From assembly GCA_016790635.1 (NCBI GenBank), contig JAEUOR010000022.1:1-34908 (forward strand): a stretch of DNA of 34,908 bases, given 5' to 3'. Positions 1 to 11,200 of this stretch are shown here, one piece after another. Position 1 is the stretch's first letter. Every line of letters begins with the position of its first letter. Made by a program: the position numbers and the translations under genes. This stretch comes from Burkholderiales bacterium. Its GTDB lineage: Bacteria; Pseudomonadota; Gammaproteobacteria; Burkholderiales; JAEUOS01. Below the pieces are notes generated by a model. The model ran no database searches, was not told the origin of the DNA, and saw only the letters and a program-made list of their open reading frames with translations.

Positions 1-408
1 CATGATCAAGGCCGGCGTGGTCTTGTCGCAGCCGCCCATGAGCACGCAGCCATCGGCCGGGTAGGAGCGCAAGAGCTCCTCGGTCTCCATGGCCAGCAGG
101 TTGCGGTACAGCATGGTGGTGGGCTTTTGCATCGGCTCGGAGAGCGAGATCGCCGGCATTTCCACCGGGAACCCACCCGCCTGCCAGATGCCGCGCTTGA
201 TCTCCTCCACCCGCTGCTTGAAGTGCGTGTGGCAGGTGTTGATGTCGCTCCAGGTGTTGATGATGGCGATGACCGGCTTGCCGGCGTAGTCGCTGCGGTG
301 ATAGCCCATGCCCGCGGTGCGCGAGCGGTGGCCGAAGGAGCGCATGTCCTTGACGCCGTACCAGCGGTGGCTGCGGAGTTCTTCGGGTTTTTTGCGGGGA
401 GGGGTCAT
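1..408 (-). CDS. IlvD/Edd-family sugar-acid dehydratase, probably L-arabinonate dehydratase-like (N-terminal 136 residues, runs off the window)
   Basis: This is the first 136 codons of an iron-sulfur dehydratase read leftwards from ATG at 408-406. A GGA lies a few bases upstream of the start on the minus strand. Visible family features are the N-terminal RSHRWYG segment, the [13 protein letters not shown] block with Cys59, and GGCDKTTPA with Cys127 and Lys129. Those two cysteines fall at the positions used as [2Fe-2S] ligands in characterised L-arabinonate dehydratase, and the lysine is the metal-bridging carbamylated residue in the family. The enzymes remove water from aldonic or dihydroxy acids in sugar-acid or branched-chain amino acid pathways. 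The sugar-acid branch fits better than true IlvD because of the RSHRWYG start and the Cys59/Cys127 numbering, but the substrate is inferred. It is transcribed divergently from the defence island and looks like chromosomal backbone. Confidence 0.9.
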   Translation of the reverse strand, partial: MTPPRKKPEELRSHRWYGVKDMRSFGHRSRTAGMGYHRSDYAGKPVIAIINTWSDINTCHTHFKQRVEEIKRGIWQAGGFPVEMPAISLSEPMQKPTTMLYRNLLAMETEELLRSYPADGCVLMGGCDKTTPALIM

Positions 409-467
409 GGCGGATTCCGGGTGGGTGAGGGTGGCGGGGCGGGAAAGCAGAAGGCGCTGAAGTTACT

Positions 468-479
468 ACAGGCGCCTGT
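468..479. promoter_or_regulatory. 12-bp perfect palindrome upstream of the dehydratase gene
   Basis: ACAGGCGCCTGT is self-complementary and lies about 60 bases upstream of the dehydratase start, in the 212-base divergent region (409-620). The position suits an operator or upstream regulatory site for the leftward gene. GC-rich palindromes also occur by chance, so the role is a guess. Confidence 0.3.
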
Positions 480-577
480 CCGCCTGCTGCCCGACGGCTG
501 TGCTGGCGCATCCACGCCCGCCTGGCTGGGGGTGTGTGGGCGGCCCGATCCAGTGAAGTCGCCGGGGCCGGTCGTTG

Positions 578-606
578 TTGTGGCTCGCCTGGCGAGCCGG
601 TAGGAT
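578..606 (+). promoter_or_regulatory. Candidate promoter with embedded operator for the WYL regulator gene
   Basis: A TTGTGG (578-583) and a TAGGAT (601-606) are separated by exactly 17 bases. The inverted repeat GGCTCGCC-T-GGCGAGCC (582-598, 8-bp arms, one central base) fills the spacer and touches the -35 box. The predicted transcription start would be about 8-10 bases before the ATG at 621, giving a very short leader. A palindrome occluding the core promoter is the layout expected for autorepression by the WYL protein, as known for BrxR/CapW-type regulators of defence loci. The boxes match consensus only partly, so this is a prediction. Confidence 0.45.
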
Positions 607-620
607 GCCACCATGCGCGC

Positions 621-1676
621 ATGCCGGAACCCTCGCCCGTGAACCAGACCGAGCGCCTTTACAAGATCGAGCAGATGCTCTCCGAATCGAGGGCGGTGCC
701 GGTCGAGACGTTCCTCGAACGGCTGCAGATCTCCCGCGCCACCTTCAAGCGCGACCTGGACTACCTGCGCGACCGCTTGAACGCACCCATCGTGTGGGAC
801 CGGGAGATGCGCGGCTACCGGTTCGACGCCAGGTCCGGCAAGGCCGGCCGCGGCGGGCCGAAGCACGAGCTGCCGGGCCTGTGGTTCAACGCCAGCGAGG
901 CCTATGCGCTGCTGGCCATGCAGCAGCTGTTGAAGGACATCGAGCCGGGGTTGCTGGCCGGCCAGGTGGAGCCGCTGAAGGCGCGCCTGCGCGCGCTGCT
1001 CGGCTCCACCGACCACGACATCGACCAGGTGGAAAAGCGCATCCGCCTGGTGCAGGTGGGCGCCCGGCGCGCCAAGCCGGCGCTGTTTGCCGAAGTGGCC
1101 AACGCCGTGCTCTCGCGCCGGCAGATCCGCATCACCTACTACTCGCGCGGCAGCGGCGAGGAGACCGACCGCACCATCTCGCCGCAGCGGCTGGTGAACT
1201 ACCGCGGCAACTGGTATGTGGACGCGTGGTGCCACCTGCGGGAAGACCTGCGCAGCTTCTCGGTTGATTCGATCCGCAAAGCAGACGTTCTGAACGATCG
1301 CGCCAAGGCAGTGCCGGAAAAGGACCTGAAGGAGTATGTCGAGACCAGCTACGGGATCTTTCGCGGCAAGGCGACCAAGGTGGCGAAGCTCAGGTTCACA
1401 CCGGAGCGGGCGCGCTGGGTGGCCGGTGAAGTGTGGCATCCGCAGCAACGGGGCTCCTTTGCTCCCGATGGCACCTACTTGCTGGAAGTGCCGTATCACG
1501 ATGATCGAGAATTGATCATGGATGTCCTGCGGCATGGTGCGGAGGTTGAGGTGTTAGCGCCGCCGAGCCTGCGGACGCGGATTGTCAAGGCTCTACGTGA
1601 TGCCTTAGAGCCCTACTTCGAGTCGCGAGAGCTCGCAAACGCCCCACCTCGCAGATCCGATATATCCGGGAAATGA
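621..1676 (+). CDS. WYL-domain HTH transcriptional regulator of the defence island
   Basis: A 351-residue regulator. An N-terminal DeoR/winged-helix-like HTH covers about residues 10-65 (ERLYKIEQML, then ISRATFKRDLDYLR). The WYL domain follows at about 170-235 (ISPQRLVNYRGNWYVDAWCH), and a WCX-like C-terminal domain at about 245-340 ends with ALEPYF. WYL proteins sense nucleic acid or nucleotide ligands and often repress phage-defence operons. I chose ATG 621, which starts MPEPSPVNQTERL; an upstream frame extension to 534 adds an implausible non-conserved leader, and GTG 639 is a second option. The stop lies 11 bases before druH, so the two are probably co-transcribed. Its place as first gene of the island, behind a palindromic promoter, suggests it controls itself and the Druantia-like genes. 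Confidence 0.9.
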   Translation: MPEPSPVNQTERLYKIEQMLSESRAVPVETFLERLQISRATFKRDLDYLRDRLNAPIVWDREMRGYRFDARSGKAGRGGPKHELPGLWFNASEAYALLAMQQLLKDIEPGLLAGQVEPLKARLRALLGSTDHDIDQVEKRIRLVQVGARRAKPALFAEVANAVLSRRQIRITYYSRGSGEETDRTISPQRLVNYRGNWYVDAWCHLREDLRSFSVDSIRKADVLNDRAKAVPEKDLKEYVETSYGIFRGKATKVAKLRFTPERARWVAGEVWHPQQRGSFAPDGTYLLEVPYHDDRELIMDVLRHGAEVEVLAPPSLRTRIVKALRDALEPYFESRELANAPPRRSDISGK

Positions 1677-1687
1677 CGGGACGATAA

Positions 1688-4600
1688 GTGGACAATCCAG
1701 ACAGCTTCCTGGCGTCACTTTTGAACCGACACGGACTGAAAGCGCCGGACCGGAGGATGCTTTTCAGTTACCGTTTGTCAACTGACGACTACGCGCGCCT
1801 TCGCGAGATTGTCGCGAACGAACTGCGCCCGGATGCATGGCGACGCATTCACTTGAGGTCGCAGGCCGCCCGAGCTGCTTTCGTCCTGTACGCATCGGAG
1901 TGGTGGAAGCGCGATTACGACGGCGGTCCATGGCGGTGGACTCCCGTGCTCGACTCGCTTGGTATCGGCCCCGTGGACCTCGGCACCAACGATCGGACCA
2001 CCGCGGTTGAACTTGGGTTGTATTTCTGGGGTCATCGGCCAGGTACGGATGGCAAACGCTATTTCGGCGCGATCGTCGCCCATGGCGGACTGCCCCTCCA
2101 GGTCATCGCAAAAGGGGCGGGTGCCGTATCCGCAATGCTTATCGATGGCTTGAGACGCGCACAGCGATTCGGGTGGACCGAATTTGAACTGGAGCAATCC
2201 TTCGCCGAAAACGCTCATTCAATAAACCAGCATCTACGCGAGTACGAGATATTTCGGCTGTTCGCGGCAATTGTCACCACGGTGCTGGCTTTGCGCAGCG
2301 ACCACAACTTGGTCGGCGTGTCCAATCCGGTCGAAGTGCTGGACTCGCGCGAGCCGGCATGGCGCGACCGTTTCCCGATGTCAGTCGATGACAACGCTGC
2401 CAAGCAGTTGATATCCGGACTAGTCCAAGAAGCAGCCCGAGTTCATCGAAGTGCAGGCGCCGCGGCGATCCTGGTTGAAAGGTATTTGCGCCAAACGCCG
2501 GAGGGCGCGTTTGAACTGCTCTCGACCGTTCAATTCCCTCGCGCGCTGCCTACCGATGCATTGGCCGCAAGCTGCGGCATTCCGGCTACCCAACTCCCGC
2601 GATATTTCGCCTTGGACGTTCAATCGGGCAAACGAGAGCAGATCTGTCAGGGGCGTCAACTTCTAAGCGATAGCGAATCGACGGTCTCACTGGATGGGAA
2701 ATTCGCTTTCCGGTCCGGAGCGGATGCCGCGGCTGAGCATCTGCTGATCGCCCGCGATTCACGCGGCGACCTCGGTGAGCCGATTGCGCTGCCTGGAGGA
2801 CGGAGTTTGGAGCCCGACCTCCCTTGGATATTCGCTCTTCGCGATGCCCGCTGGTCCGCTATCGCTGCCGGAAATTGCCGGATCCCTGACGAGGAGGCGC
2901 AGATCGTCCTACCCGAAGATGCGCGCATCATTCCGGCAGATGGTGGCGCCATGCCAACCGCTCTTGGTGCAATGATCGGATTGCCCTATGCGGCGAAGGC
3001 TTATGCCGCGAAAGGTGACGTTTCGATCGAGATTGGCGGCAACACCTATCGCATACGCACTAAGCAGATCGTGGATAGTCCGGCGCAACTGGCGTGGAAA
3101 GGAAAGCGGCTCCCACATTCATCACATCCGATGCCGATCTTCTTGGGGATACCCAGGTTGTATCGATACCTTGAAAGCGGTGAATCGCGACTTGTCGCGG
3201 CTGCCGATTTGGAATGGATCAGCGCGGGCGGTCACGCGCAGCCAATTGAGAATCTCAAAGCACATCGTGGTCCGGTTGAGGTCTGGTGGCGTCCAAACGG
3301 TGAACGGCAGACCCGGTTCCGCTTCGTCTTGGAAGACGTGGAAGCCAAAGTCACTTTCGCATCGGGAAAGGATGAGCTTCACGGAAGCATTGGGTTTTCT
3401 GGATTCACGGCGAGCCATGTGGCAGTCGAATCCAGTCTTGACCACGATTTTGAGGTTGAGCCAGGTCAGCGACTCTTGAATCTGGCATCGACCGGCGCTC
3501 CACCGGCGACAGTGGCCATCGAATTGTTATGGCCGAGCTCGCCGCGCACGACAAAGCTCGTTCTGCCGTTCCCATCCTCCGGCGGCCATTTCTTTGATAG
3601 TGAGGGGCGCCAAGTGCCGGCCGGAGCAAGACTCGCAGTCGGTGCGCTCGCTGGCGCTCGCCTCCGCGTATTCGACCGAGACCCTGAACATCCCCGCTCC
3701 TATTCGGTGCTTCTGGAACTTCGCGCACCTGAAAAGCAATTAAACGGTTACGGGTTGCACCGCTCTATCAAGCTGTCGATCGACGCGACCGGCATCGCCG
3801 AAGTGCGCCTAATCGATCTCGAAAGCGTGATCGTCGGTCTGCTTGGGCAATCTGACGAACTGGACGCGCGCGTGACCTTGACACTGCAGGTCGGCGCCCA
3901 TTCTCTGACAAATGTCACGGTATCGCGTTATCAAGCGATCCTCAACCCCGCGGCCGATTTATATGAATTAGCTCAAGATGACTTTGCGTCCCTCACATTC
4001 GAAACGGTAGCCGCGACTCGATTGTCCGCATTGCCATTGCTTTTGGCGGATCAGCCTTCAGTGGGCGTCGAACAAAAGCAGTCAGAGGGTTGTTACATCG
4101 GATCATGGAGCGTTGACCGTCTCGACATCGAAAGAGCTCCTTGGCTGTTGTTCCCTGCGCATGATTCCGCCATTCAGTTCAGGCCGGCCCTTTACTGGCC
4201 CAAAGCAGGCGACGACGGCACTGAGCGGTCTACAGTTGCCACGCTCTGTCCTTTGGGATATGCGATGTCGGAATCAGACCCCGGGGAGCGCCGAGTCCTG
4301 CTCGACAAGGTGTGCTCGGAAATGGCCGACAACATGGACCACCCGTCCTGGGCGATTGTGGCAAATCATTGGCGCAATCTATCCCATCTGCCGCTCAGTG
4401 TTCTTGATTCGTGGCGAGCCATTGCGCGAAATCCGACCGCCTGCCTCATGTGCCTGTTCAATCTACCGGAAGACGCCGCGGTCATCGCCAGGCGTTTCCG
4501 CGACGAACTCGGCGTGCTTTGGGAACTTCTTTCAATCAATGACCTTTGCGTCGCTGCAGAGCGGCTCAAGTCCAAGTGGCGAGAATCGCTAGGCGGTGCT

Positions 4601-5278
4601 CTTCCGGAACGGATTGCCCTTGAAGGGGCCGATGAACAGCTGAAGATCGCCGGGAGGGCGGTATCGGTCCTCGCATTGCCCACGGCATTGGCCGCGTACG
4701 AAGCCCAGCTCTCCGCACCGCAAGAAGTTCTCGACCTGCAGCGAGAAGCCCAGCAGTCAAGGCAGCGCATCCTCGAAACGCTCTGGCGAGCCGGCGCAGA
4801 CAGCATGGGACAGCAACTCTTGATGCGCGTGCACGCCGATGATGACGCTCACTGGCCCAGCTTCGAATTGACTACGAGGGCGATTGAGGCGCTTCAGAAA
4901 GCCGTCGATGTCGATACGATGAAAAAGCTGTCGCAACATGCGTCCGCGCTCTTCCGGATGCCGCAATCGTCCAATGCCGGAGGCAGGAAAATCGTTGAGC
5001 ATTGGCTTGACGTCGCGAACATGCCTTCAATTTGCGCGGTTTGGGCCATGAGTGGCGCAAACGTGAATTGGTGGCGCGAGCCGCACATTGCGAACGCATT
5101 GCGACAAATCAAGAGCTTTGATCCGCTTTGGTTCGAGGAGGCATATCGACACGCCCTGAAGGTGTGCGTCGCAATTGAAATTTGGAAACCCCGATATTCG
5201 TCGAATGCCCCACTCCAGTCGCGGCGGCGGCGTTATGTACCTCCGACCGGCGCAGCTGGTAATGCTCCCTCCGATTAA
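1688..5278 (+). CDS. druH: DruH-like protein (STY4851/ECs_5259 family), Druantia type III component
   Basis: A 1196-residue protein starting at GTG 1688, with GGGA at 1678-1681 as ribosome-binding site. There is no catalytic motif I can name: no Walker box, nuclease or methylase signature. The N-terminal region contains APDRRMLFSYRLSTDDYARL and FVLYASEWWKRDYDGG (about residues 65-80), which match my memory of the STY4851/ECs_5259 family. That family is the large partner placed directly before the druE helicase in Druantia type III. The protein length, the order before a ~2140-residue DUF1998 helicase, and the short overlap with it all agree. The middle (about 330-800) looks rich in beta strands and the C-terminus is more helical. 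Codon use is less GC-biased than in the genes after 11893. The family assignment is from recognition, not a search. Confidence 0.7.
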   Translation: MDNPDSFLASLLNRHGLKAPDRRMLFSYRLSTDDYARLREIVANELRPDAWRRIHLRSQAARAAFVLYASEWWKRDYDGGPWRWTPVLDSLGIGPVDLGTNDRTTAVELGLYFWGHRPGTDGKRYFGAIVAHGGLPLQVIAKGAGAVSAMLIDGLRRAQRFGWTEFELEQSFAENAHSINQHLREYEIFRLFAAIVTTVLALRSDHNLVGVSNPVEVLDSREPAWRDRFPMSVDDNAAKQLISGLVQEAARVHRSAGAAAILVERYLRQTPEGAFELLSTVQFPRALPTDALAASCGIPATQLPRYFALDVQSGKREQICQGRQLLSDSESTVSLDGKFAFRSGADAAAEHLLIARDSRGDLGEPIALPGGRSLEPDLPWIFALRDARWSAIAAGNCRIPDEEAQIVLPEDARIIPADGGAMPTALGAMIGLPYAAKAYAAKGDVSIEIGGNTYRIRTKQIVDSPAQLAWKGKRLPHSSHPMPIFLGIPRLYRYLESGESRLVAAADLEWISAGGHAQPIENLKAHRGPVEVWWRPNGERQTRFRFVLEDVEAKVTFASGKDELHGSIGFSGFTASHVAVESSLDHDFEVEPGQRLLNLASTGAPPATVAIELLWPSSPRTTKLVLPFPSSGGHFFDSEGRQVPAGARLAVGALAGARLRVFDRDPEHPRSYSVLLELRAPEKQLNGYGLHRSIKLSIDATGIAEVRLIDLESVIVGLLGQSDELDARVTLTLQVGAHSLTNVTVSRYQAILNPAADLYELAQDDFASLTFETVAATRLSALPLLLADQPSVGVEQKQSEGCYIGSWSVDRLDIERAPWLLFPAHDSAIQFRPALYWPKAGDDGTERSTVATLCPLGYAMSESDPGERRVLLDKVCSEMADNMDHPSWAIVANHWRNLSHLPLSVLDSWRAIARNPTACLMCLFNLPEDAAVIARRFRDELGVLWELLSINDLCVAAERLKSKWRESLGGALPERIALEGADEQLKIAGRAVSVLALPTALAAYEAQLSAPQEVLDLQREAQQSRQRILETLWRAGADSMGQQLLMRVHADDDAHWPSFELTTRAIEALQKAVDVDTMKKLSQHASALFRMPQSSNAGGRKIVEHWLDVANMPSICAVWAMSGANVNWWREPHIANALRQIKSFDPLWFEEAYRHALKVCVAIEIWKPRYSSNAPLQSRRRRYVPPTGAAGNAPSD

Positions 5279-8200
5279 GGACATTATTCTCGATCAACGA
5301 CAAAAAGCAGGCGATCCCGGCGGATTGCCATTGAAAGTGAAATCCAAGATGTCCGCAAATGATGGAATTCGTGCCGATGGATCAACGTATTTTTCGTCGA
5401 TCTTGTCCGAGCTTTCCGTTCGAGCGGCGCGCGCGACTGTCAGCAGGCTGGGCTTTTCGAACCCGCCATTGCGCCGACATCTGATTGATCTCTTTTCCAG
5501 GACGTACGGCGAGCCCGGAAGCTTCCTGGGTGACCCCGTCTTCGAGGCCACGTTTGGTTGGGAACCCCACGACGAGTCGATGGAGAAACTTTCTCCCGCG
5601 ATGCTGCATCCGGACCTGGTGTCCGCAATGGATGCGCCGCCAGGCGGGCACACCAGCGAGTATCGATTTTCGCGGGAAACGCATCCATACAGCCACCAGG
5701 TCGCCGCCTGGAAGCACTTGCTCGATCCGACGCCAAACTCCGTCTTGATCACCAGCGGGACCGGATCCGGGAAGACGGAATGCTTCATGGTGCCAATATT
5801 GAATCAGCTGGCCACCGAGCGCGAGGCCGCTGGAAAGCTAGTTGGTGTCCGGGCGTTGTTCTTATACCCGCTAAACGCCCTGATTCAGAGTCAGCGAGAG
5901 CGACTCAAAGCCTGGACTTCTGGATTCGGCGCGGGTGTCCGCTTTTGTTTATACAACGGCAACACACCTGACAAGAGTCGCGCCGATCGGCAACGCCAAT
6001 CGCCCAACGAGGTATTGGATCGCGAAGTGTTGCGCGCTTCGCCGCCGCCCATATTGGTCACCAACCCGACAATGCTTGAGTACATGCTGGTCCGCGCTCA
6101 AGATGCGCCGATCCTCGAGCAGTCCCAAGGAGCCCTTCAATGGGTGGTGCTCGACGAGGCGCACAACTACATCGGGTCGCAAGCCGCTGAATTGGCCCTG
6201 CTATTGCGGCGAGTCTTGCATGCGTTCGGTGTTCGCTCGGACCAGGTTCGGTTCATCGCCACCTCGGCGACGATACGAGGTGACAAGGAGACGACGACCA
6301 AGCAGTTACAGGAATATTTGGCAAGGCTCGCAGGAGTGCCATCTGAACGGGTTCATGTCATTGAAGGGCGGCGCCAGATCCCGCCGCTCAACAACTCAAC
6401 GTCAATCCAGACGACCAACCTTGGGGAACTTGAAGCAATCGACGATGCTGAAGCGCTCTATTCAAGGTTGGAAATCACCGCTGTCGCAAGAGGCATGCGG
6501 GAGTTGTTCATCCCGAGCAGCGATGGTGAATCGTGTCAGCCATTGAGTTCAATCGAAGCATTTCTCGAGCGGAGTGCAGTCATTGGAAACACTGGCGAAC
6601 AGGCTGGCTCGCGATGGCTTGACCTATTGACGCGGGCGCATCGCGGGACCGGAAGGGCTCGGATTGAGTTCCTTCCGCTGAGGATGCACGTTTTTCACAA
6701 TACCTTGAACGGGTTATGGGCATGTGCCGATCCTGAGTGCCCGGGCCGGCGGGACTCGGCCCTATCAGATGACACATGGCACTTCGGCATGATCTTCACC
6801 GAAGAGCGGCGGCATTGTGAATGCGGCGCACCTGTGTTCCCACTGTGTTCCTGTAACGACTGCAATTCGACTTTTTTGCGCGCGGACCAGTTGATTTCCG
6901 GGGGTGCCGCAAGATTGATCGCCCCCCGAGATCAAGATGTTGACGAGTTCACGCTGGACGTTGAAGAGACTGAAGAGGCAGATTCGCCTGAAGATGCGCC
7001 GGACGAAATCGTCCAGTCGCGCGTTTCACCGCTGCTCATCGTGAACGGCGTGTCCGCCAACGGCGCGAAAGTCGCCGTTGATCGGCTGACTTGCGAGATC
7101 GACCCTCGCGACGCCGCCGGCACGCTCGACCTTCGCGTGCGCGACTTGACCTCGGTAGACGGTTCATTAAGGTTGGTTTGTCCGTGCTGCGATAGCTCCG
7201 GTTATGAGCCAGACCTCCACTTTCGCAGGGCAATTCTTGGGGCTCCATTCCTGCTTGGTGAGATCGTCCCGACCTTGTTGGAATTCTGCCCTGATGGAGA
7301 GGCTCCTCTGGAGCGTCCCATGCGGGGACGACGCATGATTACATTCACTGACAGCCGCCAGGGGACTGCGCGGATCGCGGCCAAGCTTCAGCAGGATTCC
7401 GAGCGAAACACAGTCAGGACAGCGGTCTATCAGCGCGTAGTGCGCGGCGGGTCGAACGCCGGCATTGGAAGCGATGAGCTTCGACAGAGGATCGTCGAAT
7501 TGCGTGCCGCAGAGGCCGCATTGAAGGGCCAGGCGGTGGGCGCAATCATCACGCGCCAGATCGAAGAAGCGGAAAGGGAGTTGGCCGATCAGGCCAAGCC
7601 CCCTGCATTTTCGTTTCAAGACATGACCAAGTGGCTGGCGACGCTGTCGCAAGACGTCGGTACTTGGATTCACAGCTATTACGCGGACCTCGACGGGGAA
7701 TTCCGCGGCAACCTCGGGAAGGAGCGCATTGCCGAAATCCTGCTGATGCGCGAATTCGCGCGGCGACCCAAGCGCGTCAATAGCCTGGAAACACTGGGAC
7801 TGGTCGCGGTTCAGTATCCCAAGCTTGAAAATGTCAGAACCAAGCCGGCGGCAGTCGAATACACCGATTTGACCCTTGAGGAATGGCGAGCATTTCTCAA
7901 ACTGACGCTCGACTTCCACGTTCGCGAAAACACTTTCGTACTCCTCCCCGACAGTTGGCGCAAATGGGGCGGCAACAGGATCGCTGCAAAGCAGCTTCTT
8001 CCTCCGACATCGCAGGAAAAGGCGACCAGCCGCCTGAAGAAGTGGCCACAATGTCTGCCAGGGGCCCGGCAGGGTCGTTTGGTACGCCTGCTGTCGTGTG
8101 TTCTCAAACTCGATCCGCGGAATTCATATGGGCGCGACGTTCTTGATGGGCTGCTCCGAGCCGCCTGGGATGATTTGACGAATCGGGCGGGCCTCTTGCA

Positions 8201-11200
8201 ACAGGGGCAACTCGGCCGCTATCTGTCCTTGGATGATCTTGCGTTCTCTCCCTTGAGGCGTGGTTGGATTTGTCCGGTGACCAGACGGATTCTCGATACA
8301 ACCTTCCGAGGCGTGACCCCATATCTGCCGGTCGAAAAGGGCGGCGAAGAAACCTTTCGGTGCCGCGCGATCGAGCTACCCGCTTGTGAGTTGCTCGGCA
8401 GGGACTTTCCATCGGAGCAAGCGCGCACACATGCGGTGCGCGAGTGGATCGACGCACAGCCTGCGATCGCAAGCGCGCGTGCGGAAGGCGTTTGGTCCGA
8501 CCTCAGCGATCGAATCGTGGAGGGCAGTCGATATTTTCGGGCCGTAGAACACTCCGCGCAGCAATCTGGGAAAAGGCTTTCCGACTACGAGGAGCAATTT
8601 CGGTCCGGCCGCATCAATCTCATGAGTTGCTCGACAACCATGGAAATGGGTGTCGATATCGGCGGCATCAACATGGTAGCCATGAACAATGTCCCGCCTC
8701 ATCCCGCCAACTACCTGCAGCGTGCGGGACGTGCCGGGCGGCGCGGGGAGTCGCGTTCGGTTGCGCTGACCGTCTGCAAGAACAATCCTCATGATCAGCA
8801 GGTGTTCGTCAACACGCTGTGGCCGTTCGTATCGGCACTGCCGACACCCAACGTATCCCTTTCCAGTCCGTTGATCGTGCAGCGGCACATCAACGCCCTT
8901 CTACTGTCGAGTTTTCTGCGCAGGCTCGACAAAGAAGGAGATCTCAACAAGCTTTCAATGGAATGGTGGATGCTGCCGAGAGGTGGTAGCCGCCAAGAAA
9001 AGTTCTGCGCTTGGTGCGAGTGTTTCGAGCAAAAGGATGAAGCTCACGTCGTCGCGGGCCTGCGCTCGATCGTGAAGCACACCGCATTTGATGGCCGTTC
9101 CAGTTTTTCAGGCCTGGTGACCGCGGTTGCAGCCGCGGCAATACGCCATGCCGACGCCTGGTTGAACGAATTCCAGGCGATCGAGCAGCAAATGGGCGAC
9201 TTCGTCGGTGGTTCAAGAGAACTCGAGAAGGAACCCGCGTTCCGTGCCCTGAGAATTCAGCGTGCACGACTGACCGGGGAGTATCTGCTCCGCGAACTGG
9301 CGACCTCCGGGTTCCTACCCGGCTATGGCTTTCCTACCGACATCACTTCATTTGAGACCCTCAATCGCGACGCCTTGGAAGCGGCGCGCCAGATTGGGAT
9401 TAGCGGCCCCAAGGGCCGGGTGGACAACCGATACGAGCGTCGCGATCTCCCGAGCCGGGATACCGTGACAGCCCTTCGCGAATACGCGCCGGGCGCGACG
9501 GTAGTGCTCGACGGGCTGGTCTATGAGTCCGCCGGCATTACGTTGAATTGGCATGTCCCGGCTACCGTGCAGGATATCGCCGAGATACAGAACATTCGCC
9601 GTGCTTGGCGCTGCCGAGGGTGCGGTGCAAGCGGTACCACGGTCCAGGCGTCGCGCCTGGATCATTGCCCGGAATGCGGTCAGGCACTTCATGACAGCGC
9701 GCTATTGACTTATCTCGAACCGGCCGGTTTTGCCGTAGACATTTACGAGTCTGCGCACAATGATGTGTCGCTACAGACGTACGTTCCGGTGGAGAGTCCC
9801 TGGATTAACGGCGATGGCGAATGGATGCCCTTGTCGAATCCATTACTCGGCCGCTTTCGGTGCACCGCCACGGGTTCCGTCTTCCATTTTTCCTCAGGCG
9901 TCAATGGTGCTGGCTACGGGGTCTGCCTTGATTGCGGCCGCGCCGCCCCGATCGGCAGTGCTTTGGATGGGGATGACACGCCCCTGATATTCCGGCGGCC
10001 GCACAAACGCCTGCGTGGGAAGCAGGGCGGAGAGGATTCGGAGTGCAATGGCAGCCACAATCCGTTCGCGATCAAGAAGGGGCTTCGGTTCGGTCGAGAG
10101 TACACCACGGACGTCCTCGAAATCGTGCTTTACAGTCAAAGCGGGCGGCCGCTGACCGATCAGACCGCTGCGTTCACCATCGCGGCCGCCCTTCGCCGCC
10201 AGATTGCAGCCCTTCTGGGAGTGGAATTCAGCGAGCTCGGATGCGACACCAAGCAAATTCGGACCGGGAATGGTGACCTGATTCGCGCGATCCAGATTTT
10301 TGACGTCCGATCCGCTGGGTATTGCTCATCCGTTGGACCTCACATCGTTGAACTCCTCAAAGGTGCTCGGCAAAGCCTTCTCTGTCCGCAGGAATGCGAC
10401 AGCGCCTGTCAGCATTGCTTGTTGACGTTCGACGTGCGCTTCAAAATCGATTCCCTGGATCGCCAAAGGGCCCTTGATTTCCTCACGGCCGAATGGACCA
10501 ATGCGCTGCGGCTACCCGCGGCCGAAGCCCATTTCGGGACGAATTCGACGGCCGAGCACCAGCCGCTGACGGAAGCCATTACGCGCGAAATGAACCGACC
10601 GGAGACAACCGGACTGGTGGTCTATCTCTCCGGCGGCCCCGAGGAATGGGACATGCCGATTTGCCCGGTCACGAATTTGCTGCATCGGCTTTCGATCGTT
10701 TCCGACAAGGCGATTTCCATCCACATCAATGCCGGATCATTGAATTCAGTACCGGCAGAGTCGATGTCCGTGTTGCGCGGCCTGCGAGACCTGGGTCGCG
10801 TTGCAATATCCCTTGGTGAGCCCCCGACATTGCAAACCGGCGCCCCTGTTCTGGCAAGCGTCGTATCGCGCGACGGCACGTGTCGGTCCTGGGCGACATC
10901 CGATCCACTCGCCGGTTACCCTGGCCCGCTCTGGGGAACGACATCCGCTTCGCTCCTCGTCATTGGCGCGACCGCTATCCCGGTCGCGGGGCCGCCTGCC
11001 ACCATTGATACGCCCGATTCCATGCATGTCGCTGCCAAGGGCGCACTGCGGATAGAAGTGAGCAACGAGCTTGACGGCGCTGCAGATGGCTTCGGCCGAC
11101 GCCTTTTGGCCTTGGTCAGAGAACATCTTCCCGGTGGACTCCATCCGGAAGCAGGGACAGTCACGTCCCTTCAATACGAAGACCGATATCTGAAGGCCCC

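Noticed and set aside
405..1535. A 376-codon minus-strand open frame across the WYL gene
   Set aside because: The WYL protein on the plus strand has intact HTH and WYL motifs; the antisense translation is low-complexity and domain-free.
5175..5261. TTG start at 5175 for druE
   Set aside because: It would overlap druH by 104 bases and adds a leader with no conserved look; ATG 5262 overlaps by only 17 bases. ATG 5235 remains possible.
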